Assembly (NCBI GenBank): GCA_973895155.1
Contig: OZ316897.1
Location: forward strand, 10,540,001-10,604,000
Source: Marsupella aquatica
Lineage: Eukaryota; Marchantiophyta
Reading direction: 5' to 3'
DNA: 64,000 bases
Under the pieces are notes generated by a model. That model was not told where the DNA came from. It saw nothing but the letters and a program-made list of their open reading frames with translations, and searched no databases. Positions 37,217 to 50,000 of this stretch are shown in pieces. The translations under genes were made by a program, and so were the position numbers. Every line of letters begins with the position of its first letter. Position 1 is the stretch's first letter.

Positions 37217-37239
37217 TGTGAGAAAGTCTATCCAGAGAA

Positions 37240-38690
37240 CATCAATCAGGACAAGTCAGGTCGTCGCCATAATAGGCAACGGATAGACAACTAGAGTACA
37301 AGGTTTCCGGTTGGCTTCCAAGGTCGTCCTTCTCACGATGGATTTCACGGCAGACATCTCCAATCGTGGCTGCCGGACTATAGTGAGATTAACGGAAAGC
37401 TCATCATGGATCTTCCCACCCCACACCACCGATGCAAGCGTTGCCTGCCGGCCTACATCAGAGAATGTGCCCCAGAATGTGGGCTCGTGCTTAACAGGAA
37501 GGTAATAACGGAGAGACAGTGCCTTCCCTGCCGAGACATGGGAATATATCCGTACTCCTAGACTTTTACATTGGCACAAAGAACATAGCGTTACGGAAGT
37601 ATCAGCACGGGACGGATGCGAGGATGACTTGTGCAACGTCTCTCTTCGGGAGGAAGATGCACATCACACCATATGTGGCAACAGAGGGCTTCCCATCTGG
37701 TGTGAATTATAATGTGAAGCCGCCGCTCATCCAAGGTTTTCACGGCGCCAGGAACTGAGAACGTGAGGAAATGCTGCAAGCCAGATTCTATCGTAGCAGA
37801 AATCTTCCACATGGAGAAAGGCGGTGCCTTTCATACGGCCAGGAAGTGGAGAAATGAGAAAATGCTGCGAAGCCAGATACTACTGTGGCCCACGTCATCC
37901 ACCACCCCTTGGAGACCTGGAATTCTATCGTTCACAGCAATATCGACGGCCTTGAATTAGATCTCTACGAAATCTGAAGTCAAACTTCCCTTCGACTGAC
38001 ACCTACAGCATTGTGAAACAGCGAGGAAATGAGGACAAGAGGAAATATAGCAAAGTCAGGTACTAGTAACACTGACGTCTTCCAAAACCTTGTTCAAGAT
38101 GCTCATGCCTGACTGAGTTCTCGAGACCCTGGTATCTATCTATAGAGCTCAACATCAACGGTGGCCTCAGATCAGATCTGACGATATCTGGAAGAACGAT
38201 TTGCTCTTCGTAGTTGCCCGCTTAATGAGTAGGCAAACGGCCAGGAAATGTCGTAAAGCCAGCAGGTGGCCGCTTTCTTCCGTTTGCACTGACCCCATTG
38301 TCTCAGACATGCACAACTTCAAGAGTTGTGGATGTCTGTCATCTACGGGACCAGCGACGACCTCCGCATTGGGGCAAGGCTGAAAAGATTTCCACAACAA
38401 ATTGAAGAAGCAAATTTCCCTGAATAATCGGAGGCCTAGGGACTCGCCAAAGCGTCCCTCTGCCCTGCATCTTTGTTTAATTTGGTCAAGCTGTTTGACT
38501 GTCTCCGGAAGCCGTGTGTATGTATCATCTGCGGCAACGATGACGGCCGTTTGGGGTTTTGTGCACCGCACTTTCGAGGCGTGTTCGAGTGGCTTTTTAC
38601 ACGAACTGAACAGATCTGACAACATTTTAGACGCTCTGGGCAGATCTGACATTTTAAAGGGATAGTCCTTTCTGCATAGCTGGCCACCCT
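37240..38690 (-). pseudogene. Probable degenerate LRR (NLR-like) relic, minus strand
   Basis: Minus-strand frames contain LRR-like phrases with stops between them: TRLPETVKQLDQ and HPQLLKLCMSETMGS within 38167-38652, SGLQHFLTFS near 37765, and a similar SGFAAFSHFS near 37860. The longest open piece is 161 aa (38167-38652). This may be another member of the NLR-type family seen on the plus strand, but the match is weaker and no NB-ARC motif was found. Confidence 0.35.
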
Positions 38691-40140
38691 AATGAGACCC
38701 TCAGCAGGTCTACAAGCCTAGAGCACAAGCTTGTTGATTCAATGACGAGTACCGACTCTAGGAGCCTATATACCTGTCATTGTCTGCATAGTTGGCAACC
38801 ATGATGAGATGCTAAGTCGAGATGAGGTCAATTATAGACCAACTAGAACCAATTGGATCATGCTTTGACTGATCAAGAACCCCTGGTACCTGTAGCCTTA
38901 GGAAGTCTCCCCTTAAACCCCAAATAGATTGCGGTGCACGTCAAGAAGTAGGATTCTTGGATCCAGTGAAGGATTCAGTGGCCAGATGAAGAGACGGGAA
39001 CTAGCAAACCCACATAATGATCCCCGAAATGCAAATTTCAGAACTGGTGAGTTACGCAACATCAATCACAGGTTGAGGGGAGCCTCCAGATGGATCGACC
39101 CAATATAAGTTGAAATTTCAAAAAAAACAGATGGAAAGAAATGCGAGATGAATAACATAATTATCCCGTAGGATTTCGAACGCTAAACCAGATTAAAGAT
39201 AGTTAGGTTGGCTCCAGATTGATCCATCCAAAAGTCGGAATCTCCACTTCAGCATCTTACCAACTTCAAAATTTCAAAAAATGAAACTGAAAACCCATTC
39301 GAGAAAATGACCGAAGAAACAAAATAGGTCGCTCAATTGGTATCTTACAGATGCGTGATGCCAACGTCGTGGTGGACAGGGAGCGATCCCGACTCGTGAC
39401 CTACGAGCGGTGACCGCTGCATTGTATCGTGAAAGCGCTGCAGTGACCACAATTGTCATCCATTCATGCTCTGCCCTCTTGATGCAACTGCTCAGTAATG
39501 AAACACTCCTTCCTGGATCTACTCTGATTTTCTCTCCTTCCCACCCATCTGCACTCTTACTCTGTTCTCCTCCTCTGCTCCGAAGTCCTTCACTCTCCTC
39601 AAACTCGAAGGCTTTCACGATTGTCCTCCAATTCCTCACACACCTCGTCGGTCCTGTTCCACTCCTCTTCCTTAGAAGTCCATTCTGTTCCCTGGCCTTT
39701 CCCCCGCAAACTCCTGCGCTTTGTGCTCCTCAACTACCTCAAATCCTCCTCTGTTTTCCTCCTCCTCCTCCAACTTCCCTTAAATCTCACCTCCTCCTCT
39801 TATTGCACCAGAAATTCCTGGCCATACCTGCCTCCCCCCTTGAGTACGACCGCCAATCGATCAACTAATCAATCCGCCAAAGCCACAAGCTAATCGATCG
39901 AGCACCAGCACACCTTCCATCAACCGGCCTGCCGATCTCCGAGACAAGCAAGTAAAGCCGTCCGCAATTCCACCACAGGAGAGGAAAATCAGTATCCAAT
40001 CTCCCGATCAAGCTTGGGGAATTAGAACACACTGGGGACTGGCGATCCACACGCACAGAGGCAATCTACACTCCAACCACGGCAATCGATCCTCTGCTTT
40101 GTCCCCACGGACGACGATCCCGCTGACCTGAGCTGCAGAC
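38691..40140. other. Non-coding region with pyrimidine-rich tract
   Basis: No gene was recognised. Two diverged repeats with GGATCGACCC/TTGATCCATCC and ATTTCAAAAAA lie near 39070-39130 and 39200-39285. The plus strand at 39490-39840 is strongly CT-rich, as in some plant 5' leaders, and keeps ORFs open on both strands by composition. Confidence 0.35.
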
Positions 40141-40147
40141 CGGTCGA

Positions 40148-40720
40148 TTACCAAGCCACTGCACTGCTGCTGCTGGACCAGTGTCGTGCGTTGGAGAGAG
40201 TCAAAAGCTGCGCCACCATTCCGCAAAAGCGGACCCACAATTCTCCATGAAACAGCAGCAGCAGCAGCAGCAGAGGACGCGGACGAGGAAGAGCGTCGCG
40301 GTCCTGCCGACGTACTTTTCTCGTTGCAAGGGAAGGAATTTGTGGGTCCAAACCAAAGGAATTGCTTTCCGCAGTTACACTACAGGGCTCCGGCCTTGAC
40401 TCGGCTGGCGTTTGAATTCGTTTCTTCGCCTTGAACATTGACGAAATTCGATGACGATGGTGGCGCCGGACGGGTGTGGAGGGGATCACATTCTTCGTCG
40501 GCGGCTGTTGCAGAATGGGGGGTGCCGGGGTGGGGATTTTTACAGGGTCGCCGATGCGATACGAAGACTGCGGCGGTGTGAAGTGTGAAGACTGTGCCCA
40601 TGGTGGTAATGCGCGTATGAGGCACTCTTCCGGCTGCGGCTGCGGCGGGGGCGGGAATCCGGATCCGCCATCAGCAAACAGTCGTCTTTCTCTCGAAATG
40701 CACAACTCCGTAAGTGACAA
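40148..40720 (-). CDS. Uncharacterised GC-rich, proline-rich ORF (doubtful)
   Basis: A 190-codon minus-strand frame is rich in Pro, Arg and Ser and ends in a Leu run that mirrors a plus-strand CAG repeat (about 40252-40273). I recognise no domain. Plus-strand frames are also open over the same DNA, which is expected from the GC-rich composition. It may be a first exon of an unidentified gene or simply non-coding. Confidence 0.15.
   Translation of the reverse strand: MSLTELCISRERRLFADGGSGFPPPPQPQPEECLIRALPPWAQSSHFTPPQSSYRIGDPVKIPTPAPPILQQPPTKNVIPSTPVRRHHRHRISSMFKAKKRIQTPAESRPEPCSVTAESNSFGLDPQIPSLATRKVRRQDRDALPRPRPLLLLLLLFHGELWVRFCGMVAQLLTLSNARHWSSSSSAVAW
40252..40273. repeat. CAG trinucleotide microsatellite
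   Basis: Seven consecutive CAG units. Depending on strand they would encode Gln or Leu if the DNA is coding. Confidence 0.9.
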
Positions 40721-41097
40721 CCCTGGATAACTGCATTGGTCCCCTTCGTCCCGTTTTTCTTTTTCAGTTTTTTACTTTGTTTTTCCTTTTTCTGGTTTGT
40801 TTTGTTTTTTTTAATTTATTTTTAAAATAAGAAAATTTTAATTTGAAAGCGACGAAACGCGAGTTCAGTTTTTTACTAACCTATCCCCAAACCTAACCGT
40901 AATTATCAACCTGTCCCCAATACAAGTTATTTTAATTTCTAAGTAGATTCTTCCAATATAAGTTACTCTAACTTTTGTATTTAACCTAAGGTGGTTCTGC
41001 ATTGGTCACCTGCCATGTGGCAATGTGATATTGACTACACCAAACTCCGGCCAGTTGGGTTGCTGATTTTACCTTGACCCGGGCAGACGCACTTCCC

Positions 41098-41252
41098 TTA
41101 TGACAATTTAGGGAGTACCTGGCTAGCAAAGGGAAGGAAGGGGTGGCTCTGTGTCATGCTTGCCTTTGTAGGTAAGTCAGGCGGGAAGGAGGTCTAGGGG
41201 GTTGCCTTAGCACAAATGCGATGGAGCCAGCCCGGTACTCCCTAAATCATAA
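41098..41252. repeat. Inverted repeat with ~28-bp arms and ~100-bp loop
   Basis: The arm at 41098-41124 (TTATGACAATTTAGGGAGTA) is inverted at 41225-41252 (GGTACTCCCTAAATCATAA). The loop is purine-rich and non-coding. It may be a MITE-like element or a hairpin-forming transcript. No clear target duplication was found. Confidence 0.7.
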
Positions 41253-42791
41253 AAATGGGGAATGAGTCAGCCCAGGTTAGGGTAGAACTGTTACGGATTA
41301 CTCTTAGTCTTGTGACTCATAAATTACGGCACTTAGGCTAATCACAATTAGAGTTTTAACTGAGGTTAGGTTAGTCGGTGTGTGACCTTGTATATACCAG
41401 GGCTAGTGTAAGCCATTGGTGTGTGGTGCTTGCTCATTGTAATAGAGCAATTTGGGAAGAGAGAGAGCATGTGTGTTCGTCTACTCTTAAAGTAAAGTTT
41501 ATGTGTTTGTGTGGACGTAGCCTTGAAGAAGAGGTGAACCACGTAGAGATTGTGTCGACTACGTGTGCATGGTATGAATAATGATTGGATTGTCATGAAG
41601 GAAGACTTCATAGTTCAACAAGAACCAGTCAGGGTTCTGCGTGGCAAATAGCACCTTGCCTTGTTGCAGGCGACCAATGTGGAACAACCTTGCGTTAAGT
41701 AGAGGAGTTAGAGTAACCAATATTTGAAAAGGGGAAAACAAACTTTGGCGGACAGGTTGATAATTAAGGTCAGTTTAGGGGATAGGTTAGGAAAGAGCTG
41801 TCATGAACAACTGAAAAGCAGCACCAACCATGACTCAAGAGTTTGGTAGCTATCATAATCAACTGAAAAGCAGCCCCAACTCTGAACATAATTTTACTAT
41901 AAACGCACAAATGAAGTTTACTCTTAAGGGCCTAGGGTCTAGAGTGAAGCCTCTAGACAGTAACCCCAGTACAGACAAAAGTGATCATGAATCTCAATTA
42001 AAAAAAAATTAAATGAGGATGGATAAAACTGATATTAACTTCAAATAAAGACAAAACTGCAACAGGGGTGGACAAAAAACACGGATGGGACAAAGATTAA
42101 CAAAATAACATAGAAATATTATTGTGCAATATTTTTTTCTTCATATTTGTTTACCTTTAAGGAATAGTTAATTGGGCTAGTTTCCATGAATAACAAAGAT
42201 CAACAACTCAAGACTAGGTTGAAATCCTGACAAGTCAGCTACTGTTTAATCTCTTTCATAATATACAGATAAAAATCTCCATCCCTAAAGATCTTTGATG
42301 TACAAAAACCCAAAATTTTCATCCCTGAAAATTCCTATATGGTTCTAGTGAATGGTTTGGACCTGACTTTTTACATTTTCTTTAATTGGTTTGGTCAACA
42401 CCCTATTACACTGACCAGAACTCGAAAGATGGTCTTCTGAAACTTCTTCTCTACTTTTACTAAGAATAGTGAAAATAACAAATCTTGTAGGTTAGTAGGT
42501 ATATTATCCCCTGTTACCAGGCCATTATGGGCAATTATAGGGTGTTCATCCTGGTTAATGAAGGCTTTAGCCCAAGTCTGAGGGGGCATTCTGACCCAAG
42601 CCTATAGTCAGAATGTTTACTTAATATGTAAAATTGAGTAAGCTTGTGAAAGAAACAAAAAAGTCAAATCCCTGACAAAAGGTCATGCAGTAATGTGTAA
42701 AGAAAGAAGAAGAAGTCAAAATGTCAACATTTTATGTAGTTTTTGTTCTATGTGGTCAAACATCTATTTTTTGAGGTACATATGCCTAAAT

Positions 42792-43207
42792 TGATGGGGC
42801 ATAGCATAATTCACTCCTTAGAGCTAGGCGTGTATTGTAGAAAATAAATGTTCTAAAAATACACAGTCAAACCTGGCAAAATATTTTTCATATGTAGCAA
42901 CATAACCGGGCATTTTGGGATTTTGGGCCAAAATACCTGGGGAAAATTAGGGCTTTAGCTCCATAAGTTTAGGGGTTAGTATATATTGCCCATAATGATT
43001 GATGGGGCATTGCTAATTCACTCCTTAGAGCAAGACGTGTATTGTAGAAAATAAATGTTCTACAAAATAAGAAGTCACAACTAGCAAGAGTATTTACAAA
43101 ATAGTCTGTAACACTCTGGCAATACTAGGGCAATTTGGGCCAGAACACCCTGTGAGGGTTTTAGCTCGAGTTTTCAAGGGACTACTAGTTCCCATAATGC
43201 ACTCATA
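42792..43207. repeat. 208-bp tandem duplication, two diverged units
   Basis: Units start at 42792 and 43000. Both contain TTCACTCCTTAGAGC, GTGTATTGTAGAAAATAAAT and, later, CCCATAATG. Divergence is moderate, so the duplication is old. Confidence 0.8.
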
Positions 43208-45127
43208 ACAGGGCATTAATACACTTCAGGGCCTACACAATTTTAAAATTTAAGTCACTTTTTTAGTAAAAGCATAGGAGAAGTTTCAGAATGCCCGTGT
43301 GCAAATATGGATTGTGCATTCTTCTCTACATAGCAAGGAAAATTTCAACAAGGAAAATTCAAGAGAAAAAAATGACAAAGTGCAGTAAGTGGAAAGAGGG
43401 CTCCACTAATTGACAAAGATAGAAGTTCAAAACCCTCTATGAAGGCTGAGTATAATTACCTCATCAGTTATCAGTCACTTCTATCCTGAAATCAATTGCC
43501 ATGTTATCTTCAGGAGGCTGCCATGACAAAAACACCGAAAAAAACCCAATTTTTTTCCCAAATTTGTGAAGGAAAATGATTACATGTAATATGATATGCT
43601 ATTAATAATATGAAATGCCTCCAATTCCCATGATCTCTCTCAAGCACAACTTTCACTTATTTCTGATTTTATATGATCTTTGTGTGAGTAATCATTATCA
43701 GATCTTGTAATCTTACCACTTGGGAGATCCATGACTCTCCCAGTTCTTTGTGAAAACTAGCAAGGTTAGGGTGGGTTCCCACCAAGAGTTATTTTCTAGA
43801 CTACATTTGTTAATTCAAAAGTTAACAGGTGCAGGATTCCTGCTGGCTCAACTGGCTGGCTCAGTTAAAAGTACTAGTTTAAATGTGTAACAATCCTTAG
43901 TTAGTGAGTGTTCGTGTGCGAGTACTTAACTTTGTGGTGACAATTTCCACCCTGTTTCAAAGTAGCATTCCTTGTTGTGGCGGGGTCAACCAGGTGGGGA
44001 GTGTCATCTGGGGAGTGTAGTGCTAAGTGGCACGCTGAGTGTGTCATTCTGAGTGTGTCTCTCTGAGTGTCGTAGCTTGAAGATTCTGTAAGCATTGTGT
44101 AGTGAATTTGCAATGGCCAATGGTCCCACAGCTGCTACCTTTTCCATTCCTGGCTCTCAACAATAAGTGAGACCTCGAGCACAAAATTGGACCGAATCAG
44201 GTTAGGATTCCAAAGGGTAAACCTATGGATTTGCAATTGACATGCCCTAGAACTCACAGTTAGATCTATTGCGCCTCATGGATCAAAATCTTACCACAAA
44301 GTCCAGTGGGTCGTCTTCAACTTTCACACTGGAAGTGGAAGAGAACAACGCGACATTTTAATCTCCAATCTGTAAGGATTGTATTGAACTCTCGACACGT
44401 ATGGGAGAGAGCCCCCTGAACTTTTCAATTTGCATTTATCTCGGGAGAGAGGAGCATTCATTTGTACTTCAGTGACACCATCTGTAGATTAAAATTTGAG
44501 GCTAAGACAAGAGATTACCTGCAGAATTGAATTTATTGTCCGTGTATCGATTCGAGTGAAGACTGTAGACTCAATCTGTTGGTAGATCACACTCAGCACG
44601 TTAGGCCATCACGACAGAAAGTCACAAGTTCTCTATTGTAGAGAGAGTGACCAAGACAACTCTGTTAATGGCAAGCCTACAACTAATCTTTGTACGTGCA
44701 ATTGTAGAAATAATCATCATAAATTCTATTTAGAAAAACATGGAGATGAAAATTGATTATAAATCGAGCTTTGTTCCCTTGCAATGGCTCCGCATGCAAA
44801 GTAGTCTCAAATCACAATTGAACATCAGTGTGCAATCTCCCTGATAACTACTCTTCTGACAATCTTGACTCTATTGGAGGCCATCGGTGAGGGGAGCCAA
44901 TGGAGGATAGGCGGGAGAGCAAGCACCCAGTAAATTCACATTGAATGGATGGTAAATGCTCATAGTTTTCAACTCCCGTTTCAAATCCATTGAAACAACA
45001 AAGAATTTTTTATCTTGAAACTACTAACAAAGTTAGGCCAAAAATCTGGTTGGAACACTTAGTGAAAAGCCAACTTTCAAGAATTCATGATAGTGAACTC
45101 TTTGTCTACTAACTATCCCTAAGAGTG

Positions 45128-45301
45128 GGTGGGAACCTACCCTTTTTTCTTTTCTTTTCTAAAATGTTTTAAGGGAAAATTTGTGAAACCCCACAGAAAA
45201 GGAAGAGTCAGTCACAATAGTTGAACCCGAGACCTATCAGTCTCTACTCAAGTGAACTATCACAAAATCATGCCTCTCTAGGCAGGTGAGAACCTACCCT
45301 T
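45128..45301 (-). mobile_element. SINE-like retroposon, second copy, minus strand
   Basis: This is an inverted relative of the element at 18244-18453. Read on the minus strand the body (45284-45145) begins GCCTAGAGAGGCATG, carries GTGATAGTTCACTTGAGTAG as an A-box-like region and GGTCTCGGGTTCAACTA as a good B-box, and ends in an A-rich tail. It is flanked by GGTGGGAACCTACCCTT (45128-45144) and GGTGAGAACCTACCCTT (45285-45301), a 17-bp target duplication with one mismatch. Confidence 0.88.
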
Positions 45302-47085
45302 AGACTGTCTCATTGAAAAGATCTCTCCATGTTGCTTCTAAGGAGCTTAAGCCTAAAAACAAGCCTTCTATTTGATTCAATTGAATGTCATGAAATATAT
45401 TGAAGGTCGGCTTTTGCTCTTAAAATGTTTTCAGAAATAAGATGGGTGTCACTAAGTGAAGGTGTAAAAGAGTGTGGGACTCCATGAGGGTGAATAGTTC
45501 ATGGGCTCAATCCATCACAGCTTCAACTTCCTTGGAAGATTACATGAGTGTGAAATAATTTGGCAAACAAAGGGTCTAATTAAATGCGGGAAAACTATAT
45601 TCGGATGGACCACTCCCAGGAACCTTTCAACCCAAATGGACCACGTCACTTTTGACCCATAAATAATTTAGACTCATTAGACTTGTATGTAATGGAGAGG
45701 ATGATAGATGTATCACCATTATGAGTGGTGGCATAGTGTATTGTACTACATAGGTTTAGAGGTTTGGTATGTGTGATATGTGAGCAGTTAGCATATATTT
45801 TGTGTTTGTGAGGGATAGTTATACATTTTTTAGGGCTTGAAAGGTTTTTTGATGTTGACCCTTTCAAACAAAGCTCTGATGGCTATTGTGTGCATGAAAC
45901 ATGGATTCCTCGAAGGGCAAAGTGCGTTTGGTTTGACATCCATGTGTGATTGCATCAGGCGGGATTGTGTGATTGATTGGTACCGATTGCTGTTCGATTG
46001 TTCTTGAATATTATTATGGGTTTTGGGCATGTGTGGGCATGAGTTCTTGTCACTTATACTCCATTCTCCTATGTTTGTGATGTTGGCCAGATTGTGATCA
46101 TGCTTGGACGTGTGTAACAAGTGATGTATGTTGTGCAACGATATGTATACGCACAACATAGACCCAGAGCGGGTCACGAGCTAAAATTGAGTAATCATGA
46201 AATACGCCAAAAATTGACTCGTAATTTTTCCATTACATTTTTTATAATCATTTTTTCAATACTTCTTTCATAAACTAGTCAAATTAACATGACTCCTGAC
46301 ATGAACTCTTATAATAGTTTTTTCAATTCTTTTGGATAAGTCAAAAGTCTGCAATTCTTTTGTATAAGTTAAAATAGGCATGTATTAGGATGAACATGCC
46401 ATATAGTGAATTTGCGCAAAATCCTTGCTCAAGATTTGGGTGAAAAGCTCAAGCTTTCACAATTGCTTTATTCAACGTTCCAAGGGGCGAAACAGAGTAA
46501 GATCAGTCTCACCAGAACAAAACAGAATAGAAGCGAATGGAAACGGAAACGGAAACGAGAAAGATCGTTTTGGACTCGGGAGAAAGGTGGGGTTTCTGCA
46601 GCAAGGATTTTCAGACAGCTTTGTGATGCGTTGATTCCTTTCATTCGGCTCGGATTTCGCGTCAGTGAAGTTTCGCAATCATGTTGAGGTGTCTCCATGA
46701 CTCGCGGGTGAGCTCGGGTTGGTGACGATGGGACCAGCAGCAGCGGCAGCGGGTGGCGAGAAGGACGCAGTCGGGCAAGTGTGCCACAGTGTAACGGACC
46801 TACGAGAAAGGAGTTTTACTCATGCAGGAGAGTCCAGATTGTTCGGCGTTGATCGACAACCGGCGCAATTCCTCTGCCTCCCCCCTCTGTCTCCGTCGTA
46901 TCTCGTGGCGGTGCTGCTAGCTTGCCAGTAAAAGGTCTACAAACGATCCGGCTCCTTGCCATGAGTGTTGTTGCTGTTGTTGTTTCGGATTCGTCCTCAG
47001 CTGCAATTGCTGCTGATCGGGGATTCAGTTTTGGGACCTGCTGCAGCGGCTGTGTTTTCGTGTTGAGGTCATTTGAAGGCGGGAG
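45302..47085. other. Intergenic region and upstream flank of the carrier gene
   Basis: No gene is supported in 45302-46400, which is AT-rich. The part from about 46480 to 47085 becomes GC-richer and holds short ORFs on both strands; it probably contains the promoter and 5' leader of the downstream carrier gene. A short upstream ORF of 70 codons at 46719-46931 could be a uORF if the leader starts that far upstream. Confidence 0.35.
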
Positions 47086-50000
47086 ATGACGGTCGATCAG
47101 GGCGGGCTGCAGAGGGCAGCCCTCGATGCGTTCGCCGGTGCTGTGGCTGGTGGAGTTTCGCGCACTGTGGTGTCTCCTCTCGATGTCATCAAGATTCGTT
47201 TCCAGGTTTGTTTGCTTTTGGTTTCTTTTGTGCCTGCCATCCATCCTACTTTCTAGTGTTGGTGTAGCGCGCCCTAGTTCTTTCGTTCTTCAATTCTCTT
47301 AAGGAATTCTGCTCCGTGGAATTGAATAGTACTCTGCTATTTGTGTGTCCTCTGCCATTACTTCACTCCCTGGAATTCAATACCTCTATGCTATCAGTTG
47401 AAGCTTGCAATGTGCTACTACTCTGCTATTTGTAAGTCCCCTACGACTGCTCCTCCATTGTCTGAAATTCATTCGCACTCTGCTGACCGCGAGTGTCATC
47501 TCCTACGCTACCGGTATTATTCACACATCGACGACAGAGAAAGATTTTTTTATTTATTTGGGTGGGTTGGTGTTGGGAGAGTCTTGGAGCATGCTCGTGG
47601 ATAGCGGTGTCGATCTCAGCAGCAATTCGGGACCTGAAAATGAGATCACTTGCAATTTCTGTCACCGCAAGTGGAGGAGACCGTGTTTGGAAAGCTCAAG
47701 ACGCTCATGCCAGGAATTGGGGTTTGGAGCTGGCAGGTGCAATTGGAGCCAACCAGCACCCGATCACGACCGTTGGATCCGTCCCAGTTGCCGGCGAAGT
47801 ATACGGGAATATTGCAGGCAACACGCGCCATTGTGCGAGAGGAAGGACTTTCGGTGGGACATTCGTTACTACAAAGACCTCCCTGATTCGTTAAATTCAG
47901 CTGAAATTTTACTGTTTATTGTTGGATGTAGTCAGTGGCACTGTGATTAGATTGTCTTGTGTACCCAAACAGCGTTGCAGGCATAAACTTGTGCTGTGGA
48001 CGTGCAGGGGTTGTGGAGAGGAAATGTACCAGCTCTGTTTTTGGTGATGCCCTACACAGCTATTCAGTTTGTCGCCCTACAGAAATTCAAGCACCTGGCT
48101 GCTAAATACGGCACTGCTGGAGGTCTGCATAATCACCAGCCCTGCACCACAACTGTTACCAGAGTATGAGGTTTATAATGAGGTTACGAATTCGCCCTAT
48201 TTTTACTATATTTGCGATCAGGTTTTTAGTGTGCCTTTTTCTTCAATCATTTTTGATGAGGCTGCTAGTAGCCCTACTCTTCTTGATGAAACTCTCTATT
48301 CGTATTCCGAGCAACAACGGAATCATGTCAATTCCCTCCCTGAGTGATTTCCTACGCGTGTGCTCTCCACTTGATCAAACTGAGTTCTAGAGGAACCCAA
48401 AATGAAACAATGGCCAATGAGCTGGGCTTTTGTTAGGTACGACGGAGGTGTTCTCGAGCTAAATTGTGGATCCTGGACGTATGCGTCAATGCAGGTGAAT
48501 CTGCAGAACTCAGCGCTAGTTTGCATTTTGTTAGTGGATCCATCGCTGGGGCTGCAGCAACGATTGGATCATACCCATTCGACCTTCTTCGGACCATAAT
48601 GGCTTCACAAGGGGAGCCTAAGGTACTCCTTTTCAGAATCGTAATTGGGCAGTCTGTTGACTATGGTGCGTGAAATGTTCGTTCCAAGATGCTGGATTTC
48701 TTGACATGCTAGCCCCAACTACCCGTTCTTTGAAGTGGAGAGTAAAATAAAAGTGTCACCAAAATATAATCCCTATCTACATTCTTTGAAGGTTAATCAT
48801 CATACATGTCATCATTTTAATTATCATACATAACATACCATTCTCTTTTCTATGGACATCTCTCTTTCTATAGACATATGTTATGGTGGGGCCATAGAGT
48901 CCATTTTTTGAATGTAGATAAGAATCATGACAGAAAGCATGCATGATTATCATTTAACATACATCATAGTCATGAATTCATCCACATGGTGGGCCATGAA
49001 GTTACGGTCTTCACTCTAGAAGCCTAGGCTCCAACTCTAGCTTGTAGTTGGCGCTTTATAAGTAAGATTTAAAAGGCTGTAGGGTACCGGGAGCTATGGA
49101 AAATGTTGGTTTCGTTCTTAAGTCCGTGGATTTCTTCCTAATGATGACATTTGATGATATTGCATACCAGGTATACTCCAGTATGCGGGCGGCATGCGTG
49201 GGAGTCATGCAAACCAGAGGAATAAGAGGACTGTATGCTGGTCTTGTACCTTCGTTGGTGGAAATCATTCCTTACGCTGGTCTGCAGTTTGGCTCTTATG
49301 ACACTTTCAAGAGATGGACTAAGGTAATGAATGTTACATGTAACTCAGAAACGAATAAAGAAGATTTTGTGAACAGTTCCTCCTTAATGTTTTTCTCGTC
49401 CTCTGTAGATGAGTGGCGATTTCAGTATCTGGAAAATTCTTTTAGATGATGAAACTAGGCTGTCATGGTGAGGTTGTGGTAAACAGCCTTCCAGCCGTAA
49501 CTGTGCTGTGTGCGAATTGTATCGTCCATAGTCTAGTACTGGGTGCAATGTATAAATTTGTTCGGTCATGGTCCTCCTCTCAACCCTCTCTTACCTCGTC
49601 TGTTTCTGATGATTGTCATTGTTTCGTCTTCTCATTTTCAGGTTTGGATGCAAGCGAATGGATTAGAAAAGCAGTTGAATAGTGAAACATTTTCAAATGT
49701 GGAACATTTTATTTGTGGTCTAGCAGCTGGCACATTTGCTAAGCTTTCCTGTCATCCTCTAGATGTTGTGAAGAAGAGATTTCAGGTCCGTTTGACTTCT
49801 CATTCAAAGTAGAGCTTCGTAATTCCTCCTTTGTCGTCGCCATTTTAGTAAGCTGAAATCGTACCTAAACTCAATTTGCATGTTCTACTGGCCGATTTTT
49901 TAATGTGATGCGGATCAATGGCCTTACAGGTGGAGGGCCTACAGCGAGATCTGAAGTATGGTGCTAGGATAGAGCATAAAGCATATAAGAGTATGGTGGA

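Larger units (their letters stand above)
40740..45120. other. AT-rich intergenic region, no recognised gene
   Basis: Apart from the inverted repeat at 41.1 kb and the tandem duplication at 42.8 kb, only scattered short ORFs are present. A segment near 43900-44165 containing repeated GAGTGTGTC motifs, followed by a short open frame starting ATGGCCAATGG, could be a retroelement leader, but nothing confirms this. Confidence 0.4.

Noticed and set aside
39410-39868. 152-aa Leu/Pro/Ser-rich plus-strand ORF
   Set aside because: It is produced by a CT-rich tract; the opposite strand is also open and no motif is visible.
43900-44165. Possible retroelement leader with a start-like ATGGCCAATGG
   Set aside because: No primer-binding site, LTR pair or gag similarity could be shown.
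45646-46177. Minus-strand ORFs of 73 and 115 aa, His/Ser/Asn-rich
   Set aside because: No recognisable domain, AT-rich setting and no splice context; not enough for a gene call.
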